A stretch of DNA of 6,125 nucleotides. It comes from an uncultured Holophagales bacterium (GTDB taxonomy: Bacteria > Acidobacteriota > Thermoanaerobaculia > UBA5066). A program made the position numbers and the translations under genes. Location of the stretch: contig CALMDF010000419.1 of assembly GCA_937864895.1 (NCBI GenBank), positions 1 through 6,125 of the forward strand, written 5' to 3'. The notes beneath the pieces are model-generated. The model saw nothing but the letters and a program-made list of their open reading frames with translations, was not told the DNA's origin and did not search any database. This document shows positions 1-6,125 of this stretch, piece by piece (within the stretch, counting starts at the first letter, position 1; every line of letters starts with the position of its first letter).

Positions 1-59
1 GGGCGCGCGCGGTTCCTTCCTGCCCGGGAGCGCCGCCGGCGCGCCGGCCCCGGATGGGT
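1..59. other. Gene-free left edge with a short GC palindrome
   Basis: No reading frame here can be supported as a gene. The stretch lies just past the stop of the leftward small CxxC gene. It contains a perfect 14-bp palindrome, GCCGGCGCGCCGGC, at 35-48, which could fold as a 5-bp GC stem with a 4-nt loop. No T-run follows it on the minus strand, so it is not a convincing intrinsic terminator. In DNA this GC-rich such a palindrome can easily arise by chance. Confidence 0.4.
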
Positions 60-308
60 TCACTCGGGGACGTCCTCCACCGAGTCGGGGCGCGAGACGA
101 GGGCGGGCGCCCGCTGCTCGTCGACGGCCTTCTGGTGCAGCTCGTCGTGCCGGCCCGCGTAGCGGTCGTAGCAGGTGCGGCAGAAGCGGGAGTCGGGCCG
201 GAAGGCGAAGTCGACGACGGTACCGACGGAGAGGAGCTCGGGCGCGTTCTCGCCGCACGAGTCGCACGTCCCGGGCATCTTGAGGAGCTTCCACACGGGT
301 CCGGACAT
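60..308 (-). CDS. Small protein of unknown function with two CxxC pairs (zinc-ribbon-like)
   Basis: I do not recognise this 82-residue protein. It has two cysteine pairs, CDSC at residues 15-18 and CRTC at 43-46, 24 residues apart, a spacing typical of a structural zinc ribbon or knuckle. The segment between them ([17 protein letters not shown]) looks beta-rich, and the tail from about residue 50 is charged, hydrophilic and probably helical. There is no signal peptide or membrane segment, so it is probably cytosolic. The first ATG follows the transporter stop by only 10 nt and has no purine-rich Shine-Dalgarno sequence, so it may be read by coupling. An internal ATG at codon 11 (276-278) has GGAAG upstream at 9-nt spacing and would give a 72-residue form that keeps all four cysteines. 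Metal binding is inferred from the cysteines alone. That it is a real gene is supported by the cysteine pattern and tight packing. Confidence 0.72.
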   Translation of the reverse strand: MSGPVWKLLKMPGTCDSCGENAPELLSVGTVVDFAFRPDSRFCRTCYDRYAGRHDELHQKAVDEQRAPALVSRPDSVEDVPE

Positions 309-318
309 GGCGGGGAGT

Positions 319-1536
319 TTAGCGGACGGAGGAGGCGGTGCGGTCGGGGACCGCCGCGGCGAGGAAAACGGCCGCGGCGAGGGCGATGCCGGCGCCGGCG
401 AGGAAGGCCGTGGCGGAGCCGTAGACCGTCCAGAGGAGACCGAAGCCGGCGCTCGCGGGGAGCGCGGCGAAGCCGACGAAGCCGTGGAACCAGCCGAACG
501 CGCGGCCGCGGGATTCCGGCGGGACGAGGTCCGCCACGAGCGCCCGCTCGGCCCCCTCGGAGAGCGCCGCGTGGATCGAGTAGACGCCGAGGACCGACAG
601 GAGGGCGGCCGGGGTTCTCACGTACGCCAGGAGGGCATAGCAGGCGGCGTAGAGGGCCCAGGCGGCGAGGAGGACGCGCTTTCTCCCGAGGCGGTCCGAG
701 AGGCCTCCTCCCCACGTCCCGAGCGCGGCGCGGATCGCGTTCGAGAAGGCCCAGACGAGAGGGACGCCGGCCGCCGGGACGCCGACCTCCCGCGCCTTCA
801 GGAGGAGGAAGGAGTCGGACGACGCCGAGAGCGTGAAGAGCGTGACGGCCGCGACGGCGCGTCGGAACTCCGGGGAGAGGGGTGCCGCGGGGCCTTCCGC
901 GCGGGCCGTGCGCGGGCGCTCCGGCCGCCTTTCCTCCTTCACCCCGAGGACGAGGACGAGGACGGCGATCCCGGCCGGGACGGCCGAGAGGCCGAGGACG
1001 GTCCGGAGGTCGAGGGAGAGGAGACCGAGGAGCGCCGCGGCGAGCAGGGGTCCGGCGACGGCCCCGGCGTTGTCCATCGCGCGGTGAAGGCCGTAGGCCG
1101 CCCCGCGCCTCCCGGGAGGCGTCACCTCGGCGATGAGCGCGTCGCGCGGGGCCGAGCGGACCCCTTTGCCGATCCGGTCGACGAACCTCACGAGGAGGAC
1201 GTGGGGCCACCCCGTCGCGAGGGCGACGAGCGGCCGCACGACGGACGAGAGGCCGTAGCCGGCGACGACGAGCGGCTTGCGTCTCGGCGCGCGGTCGGAG
1301 AGGCGCCCCGAGACGACCTTCACCGCGGCCGCCGTCGCCTCGGCGACCCCCTCGATGAGGCCGAGCGTCGCGGCCGGCGCCCCCGGGAGCGTGGCGAGGA
1401 GGACCGGCAGGAGCGGGAAGATCATCTCGGACGAGGCGTCCGTCAGGAACGACACCGCCCCGAGCGCGAGGACCGTGCGGGGCAGGCGCGAGGGAGAATG
1501 CGGGGCGGTGGCTCTCTTCTCCACGAAGGCCTTCAT
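319..1536 (-). CDS. Major facilitator superfamily (MFS) transporter, substrate unknown
   Basis: This is a cytoplasmic-membrane secondary transporter of about 405 residues with about 12 hydrophobic segments, the usual MFS size. The first segment begins near residue 20 ([13 protein letters not shown]). The loop between helices 2 and 3 carries MFS motif A ([11 protein letters not shown], residues 77-87), and a repeat of it starts the C-terminal half ([10 protein letters not shown], 277-286). A polar central loop at about 200-225 joins the two six-helix halves. Other landmarks are [14 protein letters not shown] (120-133) and [13 protein letters not shown] (154-166). Substrate and coupling ion cannot be read from the sequence. 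The frame stays open upstream to 1656, but that stretch is arginine-rich and lies over recO. I chose ATG 1536; GTG at 1524 (codon 5), with GAAGG 5 nt before it, is a close alternative. Either start overlaps recO. The small CxxC gene follows after 10 nt, suggesting a leftward operon. Confidence 0.9.
   Translation of the reverse strand: MKAFVEKRATAPHSPSRLPRTVLALGAVSFLTDASSEMIFPLLPVLLATLPGAPAATLGLIEGVAEATAAAVKVVSGRLSDRAPRRKPLVVAGYGLSSVVRPLVALATGWPHVLLVRFVDRIGKGVRSAPRDALIAEVTPPGRRGAAYGLHRAMDNAGAVAGPLLAAALLGLLSLDLRTVLGLSAVPAGIAVLVLVLGVKEERRPERPRTARAEGPAAPLSPEFRRAVAAVTLFTLSASSDSFLLLKAREVGVPAAGVPLVWAFSNAIRAALGTWGGGLSDRLGRKRVLLAAWALYAACYALLAYVRTPAALLSVLGVYSIHAALSEGAERALVADLVPPESRGRAFGWFHGFVGFAALPASAGFGLLWTVYGSATAFLAGAGIALAAAVFLAAAVPDRTASSVR
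1491..1497 (+). promoter_or_regulatory. Probable ribosome binding site for recO
   Basis: AGGGAGA lies 10 nt before the GTG at 1508 and supports that codon as the recO start. The spacing is slightly long. The ATG at 1498-1500 is in another frame. The site lies inside the antisense coding region of the divergent transporter gene. Confidence 0.5.
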
Positions 1537-2260
1537 TCTGCGGGTGGACGTCCTCTCCGAGAAGGACGTCGCGCTGACCCTCCTCACGCACGACGCCGGC
1601 GTCGTCCGGGCGGCGCTCCGCGGGGGCCGGAAGCGGTTTCGGCGCGGGGCGCTCATCGAGATCCTGACCGAGGTCTCCGTGACCCTCTTCCAGAAGGAAG
1701 GGGCGGACCTCGCCCGCGCGGACGGCCTCGAGCTCGAGAGGAGCGCCTTCGGCCTCGCGTCCCGCGCCGAGACGGCGATGCTCCTCCCCTACGTCGCGGA
1801 GAGCCTCGCGACCTTCCTTCCCGAGGCCGAGGCCGCGCCGGAGACCTACCGCCTCACCCGGCACGTCCTCGACGCGCTCGAGGCGGGAGCCCCGGCGGAC
1901 CTTTCCGCGCGCTACTTCGAGGCGTGGCTCCTCCGGTTCGCCGGGCTCCTGCCGGGCGGCACCGAGTGCGCCTCGTGCGGGCGGGACCTCTCGACCGGCG
2001 GCGCCCGTTTCGACGCCGAGCTCCCGGGGCTCGTCGGGAACGAGTGCGCCCCGCCCGGCGCGGTCCCGGTCGCTGGGGCGGCCCTGCGGCTCCTCTCCGA
2101 GATCCGCCGGTCGCCGCTCGACGAGCTCGCGCGGCGAGGCGCCGGCGACGCGGCCTCCCTCCGCGCCCTCGACGGGCTCCTCAGGGAGGTGCGCCGCCGG
2201 TTCCTCGGTCACGAGCTGAAGAGCCACCGATTCCTCGGGAGCCTCTCCGACGGCCCGTGA
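1508..2260 (+). CDS. recO: DNA repair protein RecO
   Basis: RecO binds single-stranded DNA and SSB and, with RecR, helps load RecA during recombinational repair of gaps (RecFOR pathway) in the cytoplasm. The product is 250 residues, the usual length. The N-terminal OB-fold region shows the family pattern: [19 protein letters not shown] at 9-27, then [12 protein letters not shown] (31-42). A helical domain follows, with [15 protein letters not shown] (135-149) leading into the zinc site, CASC at 154-157. RecO proteins with a full zinc site have a second CxxC; here only Cys180 is present, in CAPP, so the site is degenerate. I chose GTG 1508 because translation from there matches the family N-terminus; an in-frame GTG at 1475 and ATGs further upstream would add an unrelated arginine-rich tail. 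The gene starts inside the divergent transporter gene and is followed by glyQ after 68 nt. Confidence 0.9.
   Translation: MALFSTKAFILRVDVLSEKDVALTLLTHDAGVVRAALRGGRKRFRRGALIEILTEVSVTLFQKEGADLARADGLELERSAFGLASRAETAMLLPYVAESLATFLPEAEAAPETYRLTRHVLDALEAGAPADLSARYFEAWLLRFAGLLPGGTECASCGRDLSTGGARFDAELPGLVGNECAPPGAVPVAGAALRLLSEIRRSPLDELARRGAGDAASLRALDGLLREVRRRFLGHELKSHRFLGSLSDGP
1547..1570. repeat. Inverted repeat with 8-bp arms near the divergent starts
   Basis: GACGTCCT at 1547-1554 is the exact reverse complement of AGGACGTC at 1563-1570, with 8 bp between them. The repeat lies in the first codons of recO (residues 14-21) and begins 11 bp upstream of the transporter ATG on the other strand. It could be an operator or an RNA hairpin in the transporter leader, but it also sits in conserved coding sequence, so chance is quite possible. 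Confidence 0.35.
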
Positions 2261-2285
2261 CGCGGGACGGAAGCCCTGCTAGATT
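2257..2285 (+). promoter_or_regulatory. Candidate sigma-70-type promoter for glyQ-glyS
   Basis: GTGACG at 2257-2262 matches the -35 consensus TTGACA at 4 of 6 bases. TAGATT at 2280-2285 matches TATAAT at 4 of 6 and is preceded by TG at 2277-2278, an extended -10. The spacer is exactly 17 bp. The -35 box overlaps the recO stop codon. Transcription would begin near 2292 and leave a leader of about 37 nt. This is one of the few AT-containing spots in a very GC-rich region. The call rests on pattern alone. Confidence 0.45.
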
Positions 2286-2319
2286 CCGTCACCGTCGCAA
2301 GCTGTCTGCGTTCGAGACC

Positions 2320-2325
2320 GGAGAG
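2320..2325 (+). promoter_or_regulatory. Ribosome binding site for glyQ
   Basis: GGAGAG lies 3 nt before the ATG at 2329, closer than usual. It still supports this ATG, which matches the start expected for the family. The same frame stays open far upstream, so homology rather than ORF length sets the start. Confidence 0.6.
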
Positions 2326-2328
2326 ACC

Positions 2329-3243
2329 ATGGACTTCCAGACGCTCATCCTGAAACTTTCGGAGTACTGGGCCTCGCGCGGCTGCCTCATCGAGCAGCCG
2401 TACGACACCGAGGTGGGCGCGGGGACGATGCACCCGGCCACCTTCCTCCGCGTCCTCGGGCCCGAGCCGTGGCGGTGCGCCTACGTGCAGCCCTCGCGCC
2501 GGCCCGCCGACGGACGGTACGGCGAGAACCCCTTCCGCCTCGTGAAGCACTACCAGTTCCAGGTCGTCATCAAGCCTTCGCCGGACGACATCCAGGACCT
2601 CTACGTCGACAGCCTCAGGGCCATCGGAATCGAGCCGGCCGACCACGACCTGAGGTTCGAGGAGGACAACTGGGAGTCGCCCACGCTCGGCGCGTGGGGC
2701 GTCGGCTGGCAGGTGCTCCTCGACGGGATGGAGATCACGCAGTTCACCTACTTCCAGCAGGCGGGCGGAATCGACCTCGCGCCGTGCACGGCCGAGATCA
2801 CCTACGGCCTCGAGCGGCTCACGATGTTCCTCACGCGGACGAGGAACGTCATGGACATCGAGTGGGCCCCCGGCGTGAAGTACGGCGAGGTGAGGAGGCA
2901 GGACGAGTACGAGGTCTCGAAGTACGGCTTCGAGACCGCCGACACGGACCTCCTCAGGCTCCTCTTCGAGAAGTTCGAGGCCGAGTCGCGGCGCTGCCTC
3001 GAGGCGGGGCTCGTCGTCCCGGCCTACGAGACGGCCCTGAAGTGCTCCCACACGTTCAACCTCCTCGACGCCCGCGGCGCCGTCTCGGCGACGGAGCGCG
3101 TCGGCGTCATCAAGAGGGTCCGGGACCTCGCCGTCGGCTGCGCGAAGGCCTGGGTGGCCTCTCGCGAGGCCCTCGGCCATCCGCTCCTCCCGAGGGAGCT
3201 TCCGGCTTCCGAAGCCCCGATGCCCGAGGCCGAGGAGGCCTGA
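2329..3243 (+). CDS. glyQ: Glycyl-tRNA synthetase alpha subunit
   Basis: The alpha subunit of the bacterial alpha2beta2 glycyl-tRNA synthetase (EC 6.1.1.14) holds the class II catalytic core, which activates glycine with ATP and passes it to tRNA-Gly. The product is 304 residues, against about 303 in E. coli. Family blocks are almost unbroken: [10 protein letters not shown] (10-19), [19 protein letters not shown] (23-41), LGPEPW and [18 protein letters not shown] (43-68), [11 protein letters not shown] (75-85), [18 protein letters not shown] (110-127), [12 protein letters not shown] (133-144) and the motif 3 block EITYGLERL (156-164). The arginines of PSRRP and GLER are the expected ATP-site type. 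The C-terminal part, including [18 protein letters not shown], is also typical. The last 15 or so residues form an acidic tail that looks dispensable. The gene is complete with no frameshift and is followed after 3 nt by glyS, so the two are surely co-translated. Confidence 0.98.
   Translation: MDFQTLILKLSEYWASRGCLIEQPYDTEVGAGTMHPATFLRVLGPEPWRCAYVQPSRRPADGRYGENPFRLVKHYQFQVVIKPSPDDIQDLYVDSLRAIGIEPADHDLRFEEDNWESPTLGAWGVGWQVLLDGMEITQFTYFQQAGGIDLAPCTAEITYGLERLTMFLTRTRNVMDIEWAPGVKYGEVRRQDEYEVSKYGFETADTDLLRLLFEKFEAESRRCLEAGLVVPAYETALKCSHTFNLLDARGAVSATERVGVIKRVRDLAVGCAKAWVASREALGHPLLPRELPASEAPMPEAEEA
3232..3238 (+). promoter_or_regulatory. Strong ribosome binding site for glyS inside glyQ
   Basis: GAGGAGG lies within the last codons of glyQ, with 8 nt between it and the glyS ATG at 3247. 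It fixes the glyS start and suggests that synthesis of the two subunits is coupled. Confidence 0.75.
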
Positions 3244-3246
3244 TCG

Positions 3247-5316
3247 ATGTCGGAATTCCTGCTCGAGATCCTCGCCGAAGAAATCCCCGCCGGGGTCCTC
3301 TCCCAGGCGCGCAGCGACCTCCTCCGGGGCCTGGCCGACGCGCTCGCCGCCGAGCGGATCGAGGGGACCTTCTTCGCCCACTCCACGAGCCGGAGGCTCG
3401 TCCTCTTCTCGCGAGACCTGCCCGAGGTCCAGGAGGACCACGAGGTCGAGTCCGTCGGCCCGTCCGTCAGGGTCGCCTTCGACGCCGACGGGAGGCCCAC
3501 GCGCGCCGCCGAGGGGTTCGCGCGCGGCCAGGGGGTCGCCGTCGAGGCGCTTCGCGTCGTCGCCACCCCGAAGGGCGAGTACGTCTCCGTCAGGAAGATC
3601 GTCGAGGGCCGCTTCACGTCGGAGATCCTCGCCGAGGTCATCCCGACCGTCGTCTCGCGGATGTCCTTCCCCCGGATGATGCGCTGGGGGGACGGGCGCA
3701 ACACCTGGATCCGGCCGGTCCACTCCGTCATCTGCCTCCTCGACGGGCTCGTGGTCCCCTTCTCGCTCTTCGGGGTCGAGTCGGGGCGGACGACGTTCGG
3801 CCACCGGACGCTCGCCCCGGGCCGGATCGTCGTCGTCGGCGTCGACGACTACGTCGCCAGGCTCCGGGCCTCCTTCGTCGAGCCCGACGCAGGTGTGCGC
3901 CGCCGGACGCTCGCCGAGAAGGCCGAGGCTCTCGCCGCCGAGGTCGGCTGCTCGGCCGTCGAGGACTCCGACCTCCTCGACACCCTCGCGCACCTCGTCG
4001 AGTGGCCGGGCCTCGTCCGCGGCTCGTTCGAGGCGGCCTACCTCGACCTGCCGGAGGAGATCCTCGTCACGGCGATGCGGGAGCACCAGAAGGTCCTGCC
4101 GACGCGGGACGCGACGGGGGCGCTCGCCGCCCACTTCTTCGCCGTGGCGGACCACACCGGCGACCCGAAGGGGCACATCGCCCGCGGCAACGAGTGGGTC
4201 CTGAACGCCCGGTTCGCCGACGCGAGGTTCTTCTGGGACGACGACGGGAAGCTCCCGCTCGAGGAGCGGGTCCCCCGTCTCGCCCGGCTCTCCTTCCAGG
4301 AGAAGCTCGGCGACACGCTCCGGAAGGTGGAGCGCGTCGAGGCCCTCGCGGACCGGCTCGCCCGCGACCTCGGGCTCGCCGACGCCGCTCCCCGCGTCGC
4401 CCGCGCGGCGCGTCTCGCCCGGGCGGACCTCGTCACGGACATGGTCCGCGAGTTCCCCGACCTGCAGGGGATCGTGGGCGGCCTCTATGCCCGCCGCGAC
4501 GGCGAGAGCGAGAGCGTCTGGCAGGCGATCTACGACCACTACCTCCCGGCCGGCGCCGACGACTCGCTGCCCCGCGCGGACGTGGGACGCGTCGTTGCCC
4601 TCGCCGACCGGCTCGACACCCTGGCCGGCTTCTTCGCCCTCGGCCTCGTCCCGACCGGCTCGCGCGACCCCTATGCCCTCCGGCGGGCGGCCCTCGCCGT
4701 GGTCCGGATCCTCCTCGAGGGGAACCTGAGGCTCGACCTCCCGGCGGCGATCAGGGCCGCGAGGGGCCTCCACGACGTCGCGGGCGCGACGCCGGAGGAG
4801 ACCGCCGCCTCGCTCCACCCCTTCCTCCTCGAGCGCGTCCGCTTCGTCCTCGAGCGGCGGGGCTTCAGGCACGACGAGATCGAGTCGGTCCTGACGACCG
4901 ACTGCCCCGACGTCACCGACGCCGTCGAAAGGGTCGCCGCCGTCGCCGCCGTGAGGAAGCTGCCCGACTTCGCCCCCCTCGCGATCGCCTTCAAGAGGGT
5001 CCAGAACATCCTGACGCAGGCCGGCGTGACCACGGCCGGCGAGCTCGACCCGGCCCTCATGTCCGACGACTCCGAGCGCCAGCTCGCCGGCGACTTCTTC
5101 CAGGCCAGGGGAATCCTGGACGAGCTCGTCGGGGCGCGCCGCTACGAGGAGGCGCTCTCCGTCATGGCGTCGCTCGGCCCCTGCCTCGACCGCTTCTTCA
5201 CGGACGTGATGGTCCTCGTGGACGACGAGGCCGTGCGGCGCAACCGCCTCTCGCTCCTCGCGGCGATGCGGGACCAGTTCTTCCGCGTGGCCCGGCTGAG
5301 CGAGATACAGGCGTAG
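3247..5316 (+). CDS. glyS: Glycyl-tRNA synthetase beta subunit
   Basis: The beta subunit partners GlyQ in the alpha2beta2 enzyme and provides most of the tRNA recognition, including a C-terminal anticodon-binding domain; alone it does not charge tRNA. The product is 689 residues, the same as E. coli GlyS. Landmarks in order are: N-terminal FLLEILAEEIPAG (4-16); FPRMMRWGDGRNTWIRPVHS (141-160); FGHRTLAPG near 190; MREHQKVLPTRD (277-288); GNEWVLNARFADARFFWDDD (314-333); ADLVTDMVREFPDLQGIVGG (393-412) and YARRDGE in the HD-like domain; LADRLDTLAGFF (452-463); RDPYALRRAALAVVRIL (473-489); and FKRVQNIL (582-589) in the C-terminal anticodon-binding (DALR-type) region. The reading frame is intact throughout. 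It begins 3 nt after the glyQ stop with a strong Shine-Dalgarno sequence and ends 2 nt before the next gene. Confidence 0.98.
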   Translation: MSEFLLEILAEEIPAGVLSQARSDLLRGLADALAAERIEGTFFAHSTSRRLVLFSRDLPEVQEDHEVESVGPSVRVAFDADGRPTRAAEGFARGQGVAVEALRVVATPKGEYVSVRKIVEGRFTSEILAEVIPTVVSRMSFPRMMRWGDGRNTWIRPVHSVICLLDGLVVPFSLFGVESGRTTFGHRTLAPGRIVVVGVDDYVARLRASFVEPDAGVRRRTLAEKAEALAAEVGCSAVEDSDLLDTLAHLVEWPGLVRGSFEAAYLDLPEEILVTAMREHQKVLPTRDATGALAAHFFAVADHTGDPKGHIARGNEWVLNARFADARFFWDDDGKLPLEERVPRLARLSFQEKLGDTLRKVERVEALADRLARDLGLADAAPRVARAARLARADLVTDMVREFPDLQGIVGGLYARRDGESESVWQAIYDHYLPAGADDSLPRADVGRVVALADRLDTLAGFFALGLVPTGSRDPYALRRAALAVVRILLEGNLRLDLPAAIRAARGLHDVAGATPEETAASLHPFLLERVRFVLERRGFRHDEIESVLTTDCPDVTDAVERVAAVAAVRKLPDFAPLAIAFKRVQNILTQAGVTTAGELDPALMSDDSERQLAGDFFQARGILDELVGARRYEEALSVMASLGPCLDRFFTDVMVLVDDEAVRRNRLSLLAAMRDQFFRVARLSEIQA

Positions 5317-5318
5317 CA

Positions 5319-6125
5319 GTGGGCCGTCGCCGCGCGGATCGACACGCGCCGGTGACGTCCACGAAGGCGGAGCGCCGGTCCGCGCCGCGGCCGGCGACGC
5401 TGGCCCTCCTCGCGTCGGGGCTCGTCCTGGCCGTCTTCGTCGACGACCGTCAGATCGGGCAGATCGGGGACGGACGCCAGGTCATCCAGGTGGCCGTCGC
5501 GATCGCCGAGACGGGCGGAGTCGGGCTCCCCCGCGGCTACGAGGCGCTCACCCTGCCGAGGCCGGACGGCGACGCCGTGACGCGCTGGGGGCTGGGGATG
5601 TCGCTGGCGCAGCTCCCGGCAGCGTTCCTCGCGCCCGTCGTCGAGTCGAGGCTCGGCCCGGGGTCCTCGAACTCGCTGTTCCTGGTCGCGCCGATGCTCC
5701 TCGTCCTCGCCGCGGCGGGTGCGGCAGGCGCGGCCGCCGCGCGGCTCGGAGGAGGCCCTCGGGCGGCGGCGATCGCCGTCATCCTCGTGGCGCTCGGCTC
5801 GCCGCTCGGCTCGTACGCGGGAACGGACCTGACCGAGCCGCTTCAGGCGGCGGCGATCGGCACGGCCTTCGCGGCCTCGCTCGCCGCGCGGGACGCCGGT
5901 CGCGGTCGCAGGGCGCTCTTCCTGGCTGCTGCCGCAGGCGCCGCCGTGGGTGTGGCCGTCCTCGCCAAGACGAACCTCGTCGTGGCGGCGCCGTTCGCGC
6001 TCCTGCCCCTCCTGGCGTGGCGGCCCGCCGCTTCCGACGCCTGGCGCCGCGCCGGCGCCGCGGCGCTCGGGGCCGTCTCCCCGCTGGCCGTCTGGGCCTT
6101 CTTCGAGATCTCGAGGTTCGGCGGT
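5319..6125 (+). CDS. Polytopic membrane protein, GT-C glycosyltransferase-like (3' end cut by window)
   Basis: The frame is open from GTG 5319 to the window edge, giving 269 residues of an unfinished integral membrane protein. An arginine-rich N-terminus (about 1-25) leads to a first hydrophobic segment (27-41). A long loop (42-95) follows with GDGRQ and DAVTRWGLGMSLAQLP. Further hydrophobic segments lie at about 118-141, 149-163, 176-190, 199-216, 219-233 and 246-262. The layout resembles GT-C-fold enzymes such as the PMT/ArnT-like GT39 group: a large first loop with acidic residues, then YAGTDLTEPLQAA (166-178) like their Y-x-T-x-x-x-E-P-L pattern, then GVAVLAKTN (211-219). Such enzymes move sugars from lipid carriers outside the membrane. 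This is inference from pattern; the donor and acceptor are unknown and the true family may differ. The start is uncertain: GTG 5319, 2 nt after the glyS stop, and GTG 5352 both lack a good Shine-Dalgarno sequence. No terminator separates it from glyS. Confidence 0.75.
   Translation, partial: MGRRRADRHAPVTSTKAERRSAPRPATLALLASGLVLAVFVDDRQIGQIGDGRQVIQVAVAIAETGGVGLPRGYEALTLPRPDGDAVTRWGLGMSLAQLPAAFLAPVVESRLGPGSSNSLFLVAPMLLVLAAAGAAGAAAARLGGGPRAAAIAVILVALGSPLGSYAGTDLTEPLQAAAIGTAFAASLAARDAGRGRRALFLAAAAGAAVGVAVLAKTNLVVAAPFALLPLLAWRPAASDAWRRAGAAALGAVSPLAVWAFFEISRFGG
5451..5468 (+). repeat. Two tandem copies of a 9-bp unit
   Basis: CAGATCGGG occurs twice without a gap and in frame. It encodes Gln-Ile-Gly twice in the first loop of the partial membrane protein (residues 45-50). 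It is probably a small local duplication in a soluble loop and keeps the frame. Confidence 0.6.

Noticed and set aside
35..48. Possible intrinsic terminator for the leftward gene pair
   Set aside because: The palindrome would give only a 5-bp stem and has no T-run after it on the minus strand.
54..836. Plus-strand open frame encoding an Arg/Gly-rich protein opposite the small CxxC gene and the transporter
   Set aside because: It has no domain pattern, its composition is that of a GC shadow frame, and the opposite strand carries clear MFS motifs.
1537..1656. N-terminal extension of the transporter up to an ATG at 1656
   Set aside because: The extra 40 residues are arginine- and serine-rich, unlike MFS N-termini, and this DNA encodes the conserved RecO N-terminal region on the other strand.
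175..2328. Long plus-strand open frame leading into glyQ, antisense to the transporter gene and out of frame with recO
   Set aside because: Its translation is a low-complexity run of Arg, Gly, Glu, Ala and Pro, as expected from off-frame reading of very GC-rich DNA, where stop codons are rare. Only the part from 2329 matches a protein family (GlyQ).
2261..2328. Possible T-box or other riboswitch leader before glyQ
   Set aside because: The gap is only 68 nt, with no room for the stems and antiterminator of a T-box and no visible terminator hairpin with a T-tract.
2209..4872. 887-codon minus-strand open frame opposite glyQ and glyS
   Set aside because: It is the exact antisense of two well-conserved genes. 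The product is rich in Glu, Gly, Arg, Val and Asp with no recognisable domain. Length alone means little at this GC content.
5537..5782. Minus-strand open frame of 81 codons opposite the partial membrane protein
   Set aside because: It is alanine/proline-rich with no motif, and the opposite strand has a clear run of hydrophobic segments continuing to the window edge.

Overview
This is a very GC-rich bacterial window with ordinary, densely packed genes and no sign of a mobile element, CRISPR array, rRNA or tRNA. Third codon positions are almost all G or C, and AGG is a common arginine codon beside CGC and CGG. The glycyl-tRNA synthetase is the two-subunit (alpha2beta2) type, which is found only in bacteria, and recO lies directly upstream of it. 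Together these suit a high-GC Acidobacteriota- or Myxococcota-like organism. That placement is a tentative inference, because no rRNA or lineage marker is present.

Layout. Positions 1-59 hold no gene that I can support. On the minus strand a transporter gene of the major facilitator superfamily (about 1536 to 319) is followed after 9-10 nt by a small gene for an 82-residue protein with two CxxC pairs (308 to 60). These two look like one leftward transcription unit. On the plus strand come recO (1508-2260), a 68-nt gap with a plausible promoter, glyQ (2329-3243), glyS (3247-5316), and a membrane protein gene (from 5319) that runs off the right edge. recO and the transporter gene are divergent, and their 5' ends overlap by about 29 bp, so the usual divergent promoter gap is missing.

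How the genes relate. RecO is a recombination mediator that loads RecA onto SSB-coated single-stranded DNA. GlyQ and GlyS together charge tRNA-Gly: alpha carries the catalytic core and beta most of the tRNA contacts. The recO-glyQ-glyS order is also known from other bacteria, for example the Bacillus era-recO-glyQ-glyS region, so this block is conserved housekeeping synteny. The downstream gene starts 2 nt after the glyS stop and resembles the N-terminal half of a GT-C-type polytopic glycosyltransferase. It may be co-transcribed with glyS but has no evident functional tie to it. The leftward pair has no assignable substrate or pathway.

I found no undescribed system here. The points most worth a second look are the overlapping divergent starts with a nearby dyad, the unassigned four-cysteine small protein, a RecO zinc site lacking its fourth cysteine, and the glyQ promoter candidate that overlaps the recO stop codon.
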